Positions 17,908-27,525 are shown, counted from the first letter of the stretch. The stretch is 64,000 bases of DNA from an uncultured Lachnospiraceae bacterium (GCA_900315945.1 ONAZ01000003.1:124514-188513), one strand, 5' to 3'. The notes: generated from the letters alone by a model not told the origin. Made by a program: numbers and translations.

Positions 17908-19530
17908 CTATTTTTGCGTGTTATCATTTTCGCTAAAATATGTGTCAAATACAGCTTTAGCAATTGGAACAGCCGTTTTGCTACCAGAGCCACCCTTCTC
18001 TTGTAATACAGCTATAGCCAGTTCTTTATCATCCTTCTTAGCATAACCTACAAACCATGCATGAGCTTCATCTTTATTGTCATTGAATTCTGCAGTTCCA
18101 GTCTTACCATATGCCATATAATTGCTACCATTTAATCCTGTAGCAGTACCATCTGTTACAACATAGCGCATATACTCTTCTATTTGATCTGCCTGAGCTT
18201 GTGTTAGAATGGAATCAACTGTCTTACTTCTGAATGTTTTAACATTAATTCCCTTATAATTAGTGACACTATCTAATATATAAGGCTCCATAAGCTTACC
18301 ATCGTTACATATAGCACTAGCAATCATACACATATGCATTGGTGTAACAAGTGTCTCTCCCTGACCAATTGCAGTTTGCATCATAAGTGTATCTTTAGTG
18401 GAATCGTCAATTTTGAATTGACTTGTACTTGTATTACTAAGTCTTGTAGGTAGTTTAGTATTAAATAGAAGCTGATTACACATCTGAGTAAAACCATTCT
18501 TATTAAGACCTAATCCAATCTCAGAAAACGCTATATTACATGAATTACCAAAGGCTTCCATAAATGTCTGATGACCATGAACTTCGCCATGATAACAACG
18601 AATTGTGTAATTATCAACAGTTAATTTTCCTTTACAATCGAATGTAGATTGGGCTGCATTAGCATTTTCTTGTAAATATTCTAAAGCAGTTACTATCTTA
18701 AATGTTGAACCAGGAGCATAGAGACCCTGTGTAGCTCTATTAAGTAAAACAGAAGTTTCACCTTGTGATAACTTCTTATAATTATCGCTTATGGTATTAG
18801 GATTAAAATTAGGTTTAGATGTCATAACAAGGATTTTGCCAGTCTTAGGCTCAATAGCAACAACTGCACCATCATAATCCATATTATCATATGCCACTTC
18901 CTGTAATTTGTGATCTAATGTAGTAACAACTGTATCACCCTTATTCTTAACGTTCATAAGGTCATTCTTAATACGTTCTAAGAAAAAGGCATGACTTCTA
19001 AGCATATAGAAGTTACCATCAAGTTCTACTCCTGACATACCATTACTATCATAACCTACAGCATGAGCATACATATTGCTGTAAGGATAACTTCTCTCAT
19101 TATCAGATGAAGATGATGCAAGAACAACACCATTTCTATCAACAATATCTCCTCTAATAATGTTTTCTGCTAATTTATCTAGTCTTGCATTGTAGGGACT
19201 GTTAATAAAATCATCACTTTTAAATATAAGAAAATAGCAAAAATACACGCAAAGAGCAATAAATAATGCCAAAAAGAAATACATTACAACAGCAAATTGT
19301 ACGTTTCTTGATTTGTTAGAAATATTAGGCTCTATATCATTAACAGAATCCTCATCTCTTCTATTTCTTTTTCTATTATTATTCTTCTTTTTGATATCGA
19401 CTTTTTCAACATTAATCTTTTTATCGCCTTTTTTCTTAGACGATGGTCCACTAATCTTTTTCTTTCGGCCCTTCTTAGATTTATCATTATTCAAATCGAT
19501 AACTTCTATGTTGTAATCTTTTTTACTCAT
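17908..19530 (-). CDS. Penicillin-binding protein, class B transpeptidase (PbpA/FtsI type)
   Basis: From the ATG at 19530 this is a 540-residue protein. It has a basic, Lys-rich cytoplasmic tail (to about residue 75), one membrane helix (about 78-103), a short dimerisation region and a transpeptidase domain. Active-site motifs are STFK (Ser275), SCN (329-331) and KTGT (Lys476). It cross-links peptidoglycan. The frame is open further upstream, to 19662, but those codons lie in a repeated intergenic element and do not resemble the family, so I use 19530. It follows an FtsW-family gene, the usual polymerase-transpeptidase pairing. Confidence 0.92.
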   Translation of the reverse strand: MSKKDYNIEVIDLNNDKSKKGRKKKISGPSSKKKGDKKINVEKVDIKKKNNNRKRNRRDEDSVNDIEPNISNKSRNVQFAVVMYFFLALFIALCVYFCYFLIFKSDDFINSPYNARLDKLAENIIRGDIVDRNGVVLASSSSDNERSYPYSNMYAHAVGYDSNGMSGVELDGNFYMLRSHAFFLERIKNDLMNVKNKGDTVVTTLDHKLQEVAYDNMDYDGAVVAIEPKTGKILVMTSKPNFNPNTISDNYKKLSQGETSVLLNRATQGLYAPGSTFKIVTALEYLQENANAAQSTFDCKGKLTVDNYTIRCYHGEVHGHQTFMEAFGNSCNIAFSEIGLGLNKNGFTQMCNQLLFNTKLPTRLSNTSTSQFKIDDSTKDTLMMQTAIGQGETLVTPMHMCMIASAICNDGKLMEPYILDSVTNYKGINVKTFRSKTVDSILTQAQADQIEEYMRYVVTDGTATGLNGSNYMAYGKTGTAEFNDNKDEAHAWFVGYAKKDDKELAIAVLQEKGGSGSKTAVPIAKAVFDTYFSENDNTQK

Positions 19531-19584
19531 ATATATCTCTTTTCTACATACTATACTCAGTACCAAGTTCGAAAAAGCTTCGAT

Positions 19585-19669
19585 GTTCGAAAAAGCTTCG
19601 CTTTTCCTCACTGTTTGGCTCTCGCCAAAGTGATTTTCAGCATAATTCTTTTTCGAATGCAAGCATCCT
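19585..19669. repeat. 85-bp direct repeat, copy 1
   Basis: This 85-bp stretch is identical by eye to 19693-19777, with a period of 108 bp. Inside each copy TTCGAAAAAG pairs with a distal CTTTTTCGAA, and TTTGGC-TCTC-GCCAAA forms an inner hairpin, giving a nested palindrome. A partial third copy of the outer arm (CCAAGTTCGAAAAAGCTTCG) begins at 19563. It lies between the FtsW-family and penicillin-binding genes. Confidence 0.85.
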
Positions 19670-19692
19670 TAAAGAATTATTCTCAGAACCAA

Positions 19693-19777
19693 GTTCGAAA
19701 AAGCTTCGCTTTTCCTCACTGTTTGGCTCTCGCCAAAGTGATTTTCAGCATAATTCTTTTTCGAATGCAAGCATCCT
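19693..19777. repeat. 85-bp direct repeat, copy 2
   Basis: This is the second copy of the repeat at 19585-19669. Its last base is the first base of the stop triplet of the FtsW-family gene (19777-19779 on the minus strand). The nested palindrome suggests a REP-like or terminator-like structured element, read into the pbp leader. No transposase is associated with it. Confidence 0.85.
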
Positions 19778-21126
19778 CAAATATTGTCAAATTGTCGACA
19801 ATAAAGTCCTTGAATTATCGCAAATAATACCATGGTACTTAAGAGAGAACTTCCTCCATAACTTACAAGAGGTAAAGTTACTCCAGTAGATGGAATGAAT
19901 TTGGTTACACCACCAAGTGTAATAAATACCTGTATACCATAGAGCGTTCCAAGTCCTAGGGCTATAAGTTTATAGAATTGATCTCTAATCTCCATAGCAA
20001 TATTAAAGAACATAAATATACAACTAATACATACAAATATTAAGCATAGCGCAAATACAGCACCTAATTCCTCTGATATTGCTGCGAATATAAAGTCTTG
20101 TGATACAACAGGTATCTTATCTGGCATTCCTTGACATAAGCCAGAGCCAAACCACCCACCTGTTCCTATGGCAAATAAGGACTGTGATACCTGATAGCCT
20201 TGATCTTGAATAGTTCCAAGAGGATCAAGCCAAGCCGCAACTCTTACTTTAACATGGTTAAATAATAGGTAAATCAATACGCCTCCTACAGCCATACCTA
20301 GAAATGAAATAATTAGATATAGTGGCTTCCTAGTTGCCACATAAAGCATAACAATATATGTAAATAGGAATATTGTTGCTCCACCTAAATCCTTAGATGC
20401 AACTAGAATAAGCACATGAGCACCGGCAACAAGAGTTGCAATAAGTACTTTCCTAAAATCAGAGGATTTAAAATCTATCTTCATCTTAGATAAATCATCT
20501 TCAGGAAGTACATAAAGCATTGCTGCTACAAAGAATACAAATATAATTTTGATAAATTCAGATGGCTGAATTGCAATTGGGCCAAGATTAATATTGATTT
20601 TAGCACCATATACACGTGAACCCACAACAAGAACTAATAGTAAGCCTGCTATACCAACTATAGCATATATCCATTTTAACCTGTTCCACATTTTCAATTT
20701 AGAAATAAGAGCTGGTATAAAACACGTTGCAACCATACCAACAGCTGCAATTACAAACTGTTTTATAGCATTTCCCATATCAAGTCTTGCTAGAATTGAA
20801 AAGCTTATTGTCATAAGCATGCACATATTATTAATTAAAGCATAGCTTGCATGTTTGTATATTTTCTTGTAAATAAGCATACAAACACCAAAAAATATCA
20901 TTTGCGCAAGCATAAATAAGAGAATCATCATATTGTTGGTGCTTACAAATATACACAAATTCAAATCAATTAATATTGTATACATAATAAACACCTGACG
21001 ATGATAAAGTCTCTTCTGTCTTTCTTTGCTTACACTTCTTCTTAATGCAGCAAAACAGTCATATGTATAAATTGCAAATAAAAATACAAGTATAAATCTA
21101 CTAACGTAGACTACTATATGAGCCAT
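19777..21126 (-). CDS. FtsW/RodA/SpoVE family peptidoglycan polymerase
   Basis: This 449-residue polytopic membrane protein has about ten helices. The SEDS signatures are present: GGATIFLFTYIVMLY in mid-protein, SQDFIFAAISEELGAVFALC near residue 345, and GVTLPLVSYGGSSLLSTM near the C terminus. SEDS proteins polymerise glycan strands from lipid II together with a class B penicillin-binding protein, here encoded next on the strand. Whether it serves division, elongation or sporulation cannot be decided from sequence. Its start overlaps the stop of the U32 gene by one base. Confidence 0.92.
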   Translation of the reverse strand: MAHIVVYVSRFILVFLFAIYTYDCFAALRRSVSKERQKRLYHRQVFIMYTILIDLNLCIFVSTNNMMILLFMLAQMIFFGVCMLIYKKIYKHASYALINNMCMLMTISFSILARLDMGNAIKQFVIAAVGMVATCFIPALISKLKMWNRLKWIYAIVGIAGLLLVLVVGSRVYGAKININLGPIAIQPSEFIKIIFVFFVAAMLYVLPEDDLSKMKIDFKSSDFRKVLIATLVAGAHVLILVASKDLGGATIFLFTYIVMLYVATRKPLYLIISFLGMAVGGVLIYLLFNHVKVRVAAWLDPLGTIQDQGYQVSQSLFAIGTGGWFGSGLCQGMPDKIPVVSQDFIFAAISEELGAVFALCLIFVCISCIFMFFNIAMEIRDQFYKLIALGLGTLYGIQVFITLGGVTKFIPSTGVTLPLVSYGGSSLLSTMVLFAIIQGLYCRQFDNI

Positions 21127-23294
21127 TATTCTACTCCTCTTTTGAAGTGACCTTTCGTATAATTTGATTCACTTCCTATGTAATAATCTATATTATCAAT
21201 AAAACTACCATAAAACCTTTTTAAAACATCAATTGTTTCATTCTTATTCTCGAGTGTAAAATCCATTTTATACTTTTTAAAGCCAGCTTTATTAATTAAT
21301 TCTGTCTCATCAAGTAAACATGTCGGCAAATCATTATAAATGACATTATAACACACCTTGCACTTGTTTCGCACAGGAAAGCTATAGCCTTTTTTATCTT
21401 TTATTCTGATGTTCTTCTCCTTCTTATCGCAAGTATTACAATTCTTATTAATACAGTTAGCACTTACCATCATAGGATATCTGCCATACACAGTAAGAAT
21501 GCTATTAGAATTATCTCTATGCATAAGTTCTTTGTAATTAAGCTCTAATGGAGAAATATTATAATCTATACCCAAATTATTAATAGTGTTAACAGCATTG
21601 TTGTTATAAGAATAAAGATGAGAGCCGGCTATTATTATTCCCTTTAAACCTTTATCCTTTACAAAAGACAATCCATCATAACTCGACACAATATATCCAT
21701 CGTATTTCGTTAACAAAGAAATATTATCTTCTAGAAGTTTAAGGGCCTTATCTCTTATAACTAATGGTAGTTCAACAAATATTCTAGAAGCTTTATATTT
21801 TTCTTTTATTTCATCAATTTTTTCAAATAATTCATATTCACTAACCGGAATACTTAGATCAAAATCTATGCTATAATCTTTTGCATTATATATATTTCCT
21901 ATGGCTTCTAATTGTTCATTTGAAGAAACAGAAATCAGCAAGGAAGATATATTGTTATTTATTGTATTATTTATTTTAGCTACACTATCTTTAGAAATAA
22001 TAGGTTTATTTCTTTTAAACTTTGACAAAATTAAATCTTCAAGTTCTTCTAACACTTCTCTTCGTAATCTATTAATCTCACCAAGAGGAATAAATATATT
22101 ATCATCAATTTCGTATTTAATATCTGTTATATCAAAAGAAGTTGAACCACTTTTTCTAAGTCTTGTCGAAATATCTTCTCTAGTAACAGGTCGTTTACTG
22201 GCTTTTTCTACAATATTCCCCTGTCTATTAATAGAATAATCTTTGAAATTTGCCGTTATACTAATAGGATTATCTATTTTTGCTTTAATATCTAGAATAA
22301 CCTTTAATTTATCTTCAACAAATCCATAATCAATCTCTTTGTTTTCGTGACTTGGCTTTGTAAATGTAACCATATCACTTGTATTTCCATAGTAATAACT
22401 ATTAGTAAAGCCACATCTGTTGCCTAAATCCAGTAAGAACTTGTAATCATTTTCCTCAACTTTATAATTATCAATTCCTTTATTCACATTATCAAGTAAT
22501 ATATCAACATATTTCCTATAAAGGTATACAACATTAGTTGCATATTGTTTTTGTTTCATACGACCTTCTATCTTAAGGGAAGATACACCACTTCTATATA
22601 GACTAGGAAGGTCATTAATGCCACATAAATCCTTTAAGCTAAGAATATAGCTACCTTTAGTTTTAAGGGGTTTATTATTCAAATATGCTTCATAAGGCAA
22701 ACGACATGGTTGAGCGCACCTGCCTCTATTACCGCTTCTTTTGCCAATTAAGCTACTCATAAGGCAATCACCAGAGTAACAATAGCAAAGAGCTCCATGC
22801 ACAAATACCTCAAGTTCCATTCCTGTTTCTTCATAAATGTTTCTAATTTCTTCAAGAGACAATTCTCTTGCAGGAACAATGCGAGTTACGCCAAGCTTTT
22901 CTAATAACTTAACGCCATAAGAATTACATATTGCAAGTTGAGTGCTTCCATGAACATTTAAATCCGGGAATTCTTCTCTAATATACTTAATAAGTCCTAT
23001 ATCTTGTACTATAATTCCATCTAATCCGTTTTCATAATAGAATGATATGTAGTTATATAAATCCTCATTGAATTCTTTATTTTTTATTAATGTATTAAGG
23101 GTAAGATAAGCTTTTTTACCATGTAAATGTGCATAATTAAGCGCTTCTTCGCTTTCTTTGTAATCAAAATTATTAGCAAATGCTCTTGCAGAAAAATGTT
23201 TTCCACCAAAATACACAGCATCTGCACCAGCATCAATAACTGATTTAAATATTTCTAAATTTCCTGCAGGTGCAAGAACTTCCATATTACGCAT
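21126..23294 (-). CDS. U32 family peptidase/RNA hydroxylation protein
   Basis: This is a 722-residue member of the U32 group, recognised by MEVLAPAGNLEIFKSVIDAG at the start, AVYFGGKHFSARAFA, and the Cys-rich GNRGRCAQPCRLPYE signature. The long form has a C-terminal extension with more cysteines (NCINKNCNTCDKK). Relatives are collagenase-like U32 proteins, RlhA (23S rRNA hydroxylation) and TrhP (tRNA uridine hydroxylation). The extended length favours an RNA-modifying role, but this is inference. The start ATG at 23294 has AAAGGA seven bases upstream. Confidence 0.85.
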   Translation of the reverse strand: MRNMEVLAPAGNLEIFKSVIDAGADAVYFGGKHFSARAFANNFDYKESEEALNYAHLHGKKAYLTLNTLIKNKEFNEDLYNYISFYYENGLDGIIVQDIGLIKYIREEFPDLNVHGSTQLAICNSYGVKLLEKLGVTRIVPARELSLEEIRNIYEETGMELEVFVHGALCYCYSGDCLMSSLIGKRSGNRGRCAQPCRLPYEAYLNNKPLKTKGSYILSLKDLCGINDLPSLYRSGVSSLKIEGRMKQKQYATNVVYLYRKYVDILLDNVNKGIDNYKVEENDYKFLLDLGNRCGFTNSYYYGNTSDMVTFTKPSHENKEIDYGFVEDKLKVILDIKAKIDNPISITANFKDYSINRQGNIVEKASKRPVTREDISTRLRKSGSTSFDITDIKYEIDDNIFIPLGEINRLRREVLEELEDLILSKFKRNKPIISKDSVAKINNTINNNISSLLISVSSNEQLEAIGNIYNAKDYSIDFDLSIPVSEYELFEKIDEIKEKYKASRIFVELPLVIRDKALKLLEDNISLLTKYDGYIVSSYDGLSFVKDKGLKGIIIAGSHLYSYNNNAVNTINNLGIDYNISPLELNYKELMHRDNSNSILTVYGRYPMMVSANCINKNCNTCDKKEKNIRIKDKKGYSFPVRNKCKVCYNVIYNDLPTCLLDETELINKAGFKKYKMDFTLENKNETIDVLKRFYGSFIDNIDYYIGSESNYTKGHFKRGVE

Positions 23295-23313
23295 AAATAT
23301 TCCTTTCTACATC

Positions 23314-23342
23314 AAAAATTCCCAACACTGCGGCTGGGAATT
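23314..23342 (-). terminator. Probable terminator between zapA and the U32 gene
   Basis: On the minus strand AATTCCCA pairs with TGGGAATT around a 10-base loop, followed by a T run (complement of 23314-23318). It lies 3' of zapA and just before the U32 ribosome site. It may attenuate transcription into the U32-ftsW-pbp group. Confidence 0.5.
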
Positions 23343-23362
23343 CTATAATATTCAAATGATAA

Positions 23363-23797
23363 TCATGAATTATAATTACTTGTAGATGGTCCTAGAAGTG
23401 ATTCTTCAAGAGATGCTTCTAATTTAGTCTTAGCAAGAAGTAATTCCTTCTTTTCTTCATCTAAACTTTCTATACGTTTCTTAAGTTCTTCATTCTCAAC
23501 TTGGAGATTAATAAGATCGTGTTTGAATTTAAATATATCCTGATCTTTATTCTCACAATCACTTTCAAGCTTATCAATTTGTTCTTTTGCCTTAAAATAA
23601 TCGTCAGCAATATTAACTTCTGTTAGAATAGCCTTCATATCTGCAGGCAATTTCCTAAAGCCATCTATTTCATCAAATTCTTTTAGCTTAGAATTAATAT
23701 ATGATGCAACTCTTTGTAAGTATTCTTCCTCTTCATATCCAGAGATTGTATATTTTTTTCCACCGATTAGAACTTCTGTATTTTTTTTGGCAGACAT
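23363..23797 (-). CDS. zapA: Cell division protein ZapA
   Basis: This 144-residue protein has the N-terminal ZapA domain (KNTEVLIGGKKYTISGYEEEEYLQRVASYIN) and a C-terminal coiled coil with Leu/Glu/Lys heptads (about 70-130). ZapA binds and bundles FtsZ filaments. It is longer than the minimal family length of about 90 because of the extended coil. It lies 52 bp after ruvB and before the U32 gene, an arrangement seen in other Clostridia. Confidence 0.88.
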   Translation of the reverse strand: MSAKKNTEVLIGGKKYTISGYEEEEYLQRVASYINSKLKEFDEIDGFRKLPADMKAILTEVNIADDYFKAKEQIDKLESDCENKDQDIFKFKHDLINLQVENEELKKRIESLDEEKKELLLAKTKLEASLEESLLGPSTSNYNS

Positions 23798-23849
23798 AAC
23801 ATTCCTCCTAAATCAACCTAACACCATTATTTAACCATATATTATCCCT

Positions 23850-24845
23850 TTATTCAAGACACTTAATGCCAAAATGTGAAAAAGCTATATCAGTTGCAAC
23901 TCTTCCCTTAGGTGTTCTAGTTATTAAGCCTTCTTTAACAAGGTAAGGCTCATATACATCTTCTATTGTTGCAGCTTCTTCACCAATTGTTGCTGCAAGA
24001 GTATCAAGACCTACCGGACCTCCATTATATTTCTCAATAATAGTAAGTAGTATATTCCTGTCATTAACGTCAAGGCCTAATGTATCAACATTAAGTCTAT
24101 CTAACGCTGATTTGGCTATATCTTCAGTAATTATTCCGTCATATTCCACCTCTGCGAAATCCCTTACTCTTTTAAGTAAACGATTAGCAAGTCTTGGGGT
24201 TCCTCGACTTCTTCTTGCGATTTCATAAGCACCCTTACTGTCAATATTAACATTTAATACTTTAGCCGACGCATTAACTATTGTAGCTAACTCCTCTGGA
24301 TTATAGAATTCCATATGAAATATTACACCAAATCTATCACGAAGAGGTGCGCTAAGAAGGCCAGCCCTTGTTGTGGCCCCAATTAATGTAAACCTCGGAA
24401 GGTCTAGTCTAATTGATTTGGCACTTTGACCCTTGCCAATCATAATATCAATACAGTAATCTTCCATTGCAGGATATAGAACTTCTTCAACTTGTCTATT
24501 AAGTCTATGAATTTCATCTATAAATAATATGTCATTTTCCTTAAGTCCATTAAGAATTGCAGCCATTTCTCCTGGTTTTGCAATTGCAGGACCAGAAGTC
24601 ACCTTGATATTTACTCCCATTTCATTAGCTATAATGTTAGAGAGTGTTGTCTTACCAAGTCCAGGTGGTCCATATAATAAGACATGATCTAGTGACTCAC
24701 TACGATTCTTTGCTGCTTCAATATAGACCTTAAGATTTTCTTTAACATTTTCCTGTCCGATATATTCTTCAAGAGTCTTAGGTCTTAATGTGGCTTCAAC
24801 AGACGCCTCTTCCTTCTTTAATTCAGTAGATATTACTCTTTTCAT
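23850..24845 (-). CDS. ruvB: Holliday junction branch migration ATPase RuvB
   Basis: The 331-residue protein contains [19 protein letters not shown], Walker [10 protein letters not shown], Walker [10 protein letters not shown], sensor [18 protein letters not shown] and the C-terminal winged helix [13 protein letters not shown]. RuvB motors DNA through the RuvA tetramer during recombination. It is 24 bp downstream of ruvA; no ruvC is present in the window. All key residues are intact. Confidence 0.98.
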   Translation of the reverse strand: MKRVISTELKKEEASVEATLRPKTLEEYIGQENVKENLKVYIEAAKNRSESLDHVLLYGPPGLGKTTLSNIIANEMGVNIKVTSGPAIAKPGEMAAILNGLKENDILFIDEIHRLNRQVEEVLYPAMEDYCIDIMIGKGQSAKSIRLDLPRFTLIGATTRAGLLSAPLRDRFGVIFHMEFYNPEELATIVNASAKVLNVNIDSKGAYEIARRSRGTPRLANRLLKRVRDFAEVEYDGIITEDIAKSALDRLNVDTLGLDVNDRNILLTIIEKYNGGPVGLDTLAATIGEEAATIEDVYEPYLVKEGLITRTPKGRVATDIAFSHFGIKCLE

Positions 24846-24869
24846 ATTATTTCACCTATACATTAAATG

Positions 24870-25454
24870 TTATATCATAACTTTAAGACATTCTTTAAGC
24901 AGTTCTTCTTCTGTCATACCCTCAACATAATCTACATTATTAAGGGCTTCTCTTGACTCTGTCTTAGAATATCCTAAGGCTTCAAGAGCCATAACAACAT
25001 CAGAATCAAATGCACTTTCTTTACGAGGAGAATTGACATTAACAAGCTCACTTGCATCAAGCTTATTGCCTAACTCAAGAATAGCTCTTTCTGCAATTTT
25101 CTTTCCAACACCCTTGGCTGCACAAATAGCCTTAACATCACCTGTAATCAGGGCATTCATCAGTTCATCAGCACTAAGCTCGCTAAGAATAGCAATTCCA
25201 GCCTTAGGGCCAATACCACTAACTGATATAAGCATTTCAAATAGCTCCTTGCTCTTCTTCGAAGTAAAGCCATATAGAGACATTTCGTTCTCTGTTACAT
25301 GAAAATGTGTATATATCTTAATGCTTTCTCCAACATTTCCAATATCAACTATATCAAGAGAAGGCATCATAACTTTATATCCAACGCCTCCGCAGTCAAT
25401 ATATACGTAGCTATCATCTATACTATCAAGTCTCCCATTAAGAAATGCTATCAT
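24870..25454 (-). CDS. ruvA: Holliday junction DNA-binding protein RuvA
   Basis: At 194 residues it has the standard three parts: an OB fold starting MIAFLNGRLDSIDDSYVYIDCGGVGYKV, tandem helix-hairpin-helix motifs (SGIGPKAGIAIL and KGVGKKIAERAILEL), and the C-terminal domain III that contacts RuvB. It is co-transcribed with ruvB. Confidence 0.98.
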   Translation of the reverse strand: MIAFLNGRLDSIDDSYVYIDCGGVGYKVMMPSLDIVDIGNVGESIKIYTHFHVTENEMSLYGFTSKKSKELFEMLISVSGIGPKAGIAILSELSADELMNALITGDVKAICAAKGVGKKIAERAILELGNKLDASELVNVNSPRKESAFDSDVVMALEALGYSKTESREALNNVDYVEGMTEEELLKECLKVMI

Positions 25455-25519
25455 ATCATATCCTTCCTGTCTTCTTTTATATATTATTAAAAATCTATTT
25501 TCTTTAACCTCTACATAAT

Positions 25520-27025
25520 TTAGATTTTAATTAATATGCATTCTAATTTAAACTTCTCTTCAATATATTGCTTAACAGATTCTTTCTTATCATATTCAAC
25601 GAGAAGTTGCGCCATTCCATCTCCACCAGAGCCAACACCCTTATATCCTAACACACCATCAAGTTCTTTGATATTATGAAAAAATTCATGAAGATATGGT
25701 GCTTTCAACTCCTCAGAACAAATAGCAACATTTGTATCAAATCCTTCTTGATATTCACACATTATTTCGCCTAGTTCATTATATTGTTCATTTTCCAAAC
25801 AATTCTTTGCTATATTAATTATATCTTTATTATAAGCACCAAGAAAATCATGAAGTTTTCTATCTTTTTCATCATTGATAATAGGATAATGACTATTCAA
25901 ATCAGATAGAATCTTCTTCGTATTCTTGCCTTTTTCTAAATCAATTGCTAAAAATGCCCATTTACCAGAGCTTTTAATACTAGTTATATCAATATTATCA
26001 CCATCAAATTGAATAAGTCGAACTCCTCTTCCATAAGCACATATCTGGTCAAGCTTACCACACATTGAACCTGCATTATTCTCAGCTATAAATGCAAGAT
26101 TCATCTCCTCTTCAAGACTTATATTTAATCCATATACTTTGTTAAATGCTCTTATAATACCAACACAAATTGCTGCAGAAGAAGACAATCCTTTTTTTAA
26201 AGGAATCGTTGATTTTGTGCAATTAACAGTAATTCCATAGACGTTATATTTATCCAATATTACCTTAGCACTAGATATAACATAACTAAAGAATTCATCA
26301 TCATTATTATCATCTAGTAATTGTTTTTTAGTTAGATTAATCTTCTTATCTTCGAATTCATAAATAAACGTATCAGCTTTCTTAGCATTAAGATAGATTC
26401 CTTCTTTAAGTCCTATTACTATTGCATAACCCTTCTCAATATCGGGATTATCAACTCTATATGAAGATGCCCAATCAGAATGTTCTCCAAGAATACAGAA
26501 TCTTCCGGGAATAAATATATCTACAGAATTATCCTTATGTAGAAATTTATCTACTCTTGAATAAACAGCCTGGGCAATAACACCGATTAAAGCACCTGTT
26601 ACAACGCCTGATATTAAAAGAACAGGAAGATAGTAGATTAAATATCCTGTATCAAAGAAAAATATAGCAACAATAAGTTGACCTACATTATGCATAACGC
26701 CGCCTACAACAGATACCGTTATCATTTTGAACTTAGAGAATCTGTATAGAAGATACATGCATATAAAGCTAAGCAAACCACCTGCTAAGCTATAACACAA
26801 GGAATACAAATTTCCAAACATAAAGCCAATAAGAAGTACCCTTAAAATCGATACGACAATGGCGTCAAATGGGCCAAATAAATATAATAATAGAATTATT
26901 ACAACATTAGTAAGTCCAAGCTTCATTCCCGGTACACCAAAAGGTATAGGGATTAAAGATTCTATATAACTGCACACTAGTGCGAATGTTAAAAAAACAG
27001 CAAGTGCTGGTAATGATTTCTTCAT
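25520..27025 (-). CDS. Gx-transporter membrane domain fused to a GHMP kinase
   Basis: The first 165 residues or so form a membrane domain of the Gx transporter / heptaprenyl diphosphate synthase component I family, marked by PFGVPGMKLGLTNVVIILLLY and VVGGVMHNVGQLIVA. The rest is a complete GHMP kinase: GRFCILGEHSDW (motif 1, galactokinase-like), LKKGLSSSAAICVG (motif 2, ATP loop) and GVGSGGDGMAQLLVE (motif 3). No stop or frameshift separates them. The ATG at 27025, with AGGAG upstream, is preferred over one at 27046 inside a hairpin. A sugar or isoprenoid-alcohol kinase tied to uptake is possible; the substrate is unknown. A NusG-II gene precedes it. Confidence 0.85.
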   Translation of the reverse strand: MKKSLPALAVFLTFALVCSYIESLIPIPFGVPGMKLGLTNVVIILLLYLFGPFDAIVVSILRVLLIGFMFGNLYSLCYSLAGGLLSFICMYLLYRFSKFKMITVSVVGGVMHNVGQLIVAIFFFDTGYLIYYLPVLLISGVVTGALIGVIAQAVYSRVDKFLHKDNSVDIFIPGRFCILGEHSDWASSYRVDNPDIEKGYAIVIGLKEGIYLNAKKADTFIYEFEDKKINLTKKQLLDDNNDDEFFSYVISSAKVILDKYNVYGITVNCTKSTIPLKKGLSSSAAICVGIIRAFNKVYGLNISLEEEMNLAFIAENNAGSMCGKLDQICAYGRGVRLIQFDGDNIDITSIKSSGKWAFLAIDLEKGKNTKKILSDLNSHYPIINDEKDRKLHDFLGAYNKDIINIAKNCLENEQYNELGEIMCEYQEGFDTNVAICSEELKAPYLHEFFHNIKELDGVLGYKGVGSGGDGMAQLLVEYDKKESVKQYIEEKFKLECILIKI

Positions 27026-27040
27026 TCTACTCCTATTTGT

Positions 27041-27108
27041 GCACATTTATCTACGAGTAACTCCCCGCCGCTGAGAATGCGGCTAAGGAGTTCTCGTAGA
27101 TAATGTGC
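27041..27108 (-). promoter_or_regulatory. Large stable hairpin in the leader of the transporter-kinase gene
   Basis: The two sides of 27041-27108 pair almost completely: GCACATT/AATGTGC, ATCTACGAG/CTCGTAGAT, AACTCC/GGAGTT and GCCGC/GCGGC. A 7-base loop and only a few unpaired bases separate them. It ends about 16 bases before the kinase start, next to the ribosome site. There is no T run on either side, so it is not a typical terminator. It could stabilise the RNA or control translation of the next gene. Confidence 0.75.
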
Positions 27109-27144
27109 CTAACATTATAAGCACAAACCAAATCTAGTACTAAA

Positions 27145-27525
27145 TTAATTAACAATACTATCATAATCGCTACTATCTGAATCCACAACAGTAACGACAA
27201 CTCTGTTAGGAAGACATACAATGGTCTGGCCTGATTTATTCACTTTCCCTTGCTTTATGCATAGATGATCTGGGCACTTTGCCTCCTTCATATAACAATA
27301 ACCATCTTCAATAACAATTGTATTAACTATCTCGCCTCTATGCTCAATTTCTATTTCTCTATCGACACTTAATGGATATGTTCCTATGAGATTATCCCTT
27401 TGCTCAATTGTTACATATTTGCCATCTTCAGAGTAAATAAAATGCCATATTATAAGAACAATTACTCCCACAAGTAACAACGATATTATTAATATAATAT
27501 CTCGCTTTCTAAGCCACTTACCCAT
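27145..27525 (-). CDS. NusG domain II protein with N-terminal membrane anchor
   Basis: This 126-residue protein has one N-terminal helix (about 9-28) followed by a NusG-II (PF07009-like) domain. The domain shows the typical cysteine pattern KCPDHLCIKQGKV then QTIVCLPNRVVV. Proteins of this family are predicted to be extracytoplasmic and often lie next to Gx-transporter, ApbE or Rnf genes; a flavin or redox role has been proposed. Here it overlaps miaB by 8 bp and precedes the Gx-transporter-kinase fusion. Confidence 0.8.
   Translation of the reverse strand: MGKWLRKRDIILIISLLLVGVIVLIIWHFIYSEDGKYVTIEQRDNLIGTYPLSVDREIEIEHRGEIVNTIVIEDGYCYMKEAKCPDHLCIKQGKVNKSGQTIVCLPNRVVVTVVDSDSSDYDSIVN

Noticed and set aside
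19531-19662. 44-residue N-terminal extension of the penicillin-binding protein
   Set aside because: The codons come from the 85-bp repeat element and do not resemble the family; the ATG at 19530 gives a normal protein.
19563-19777. CRISPR-like array
   Set aside because: Only two full 85-bp copies, a 23-bp gap between them, no further spacers and no cas genes.
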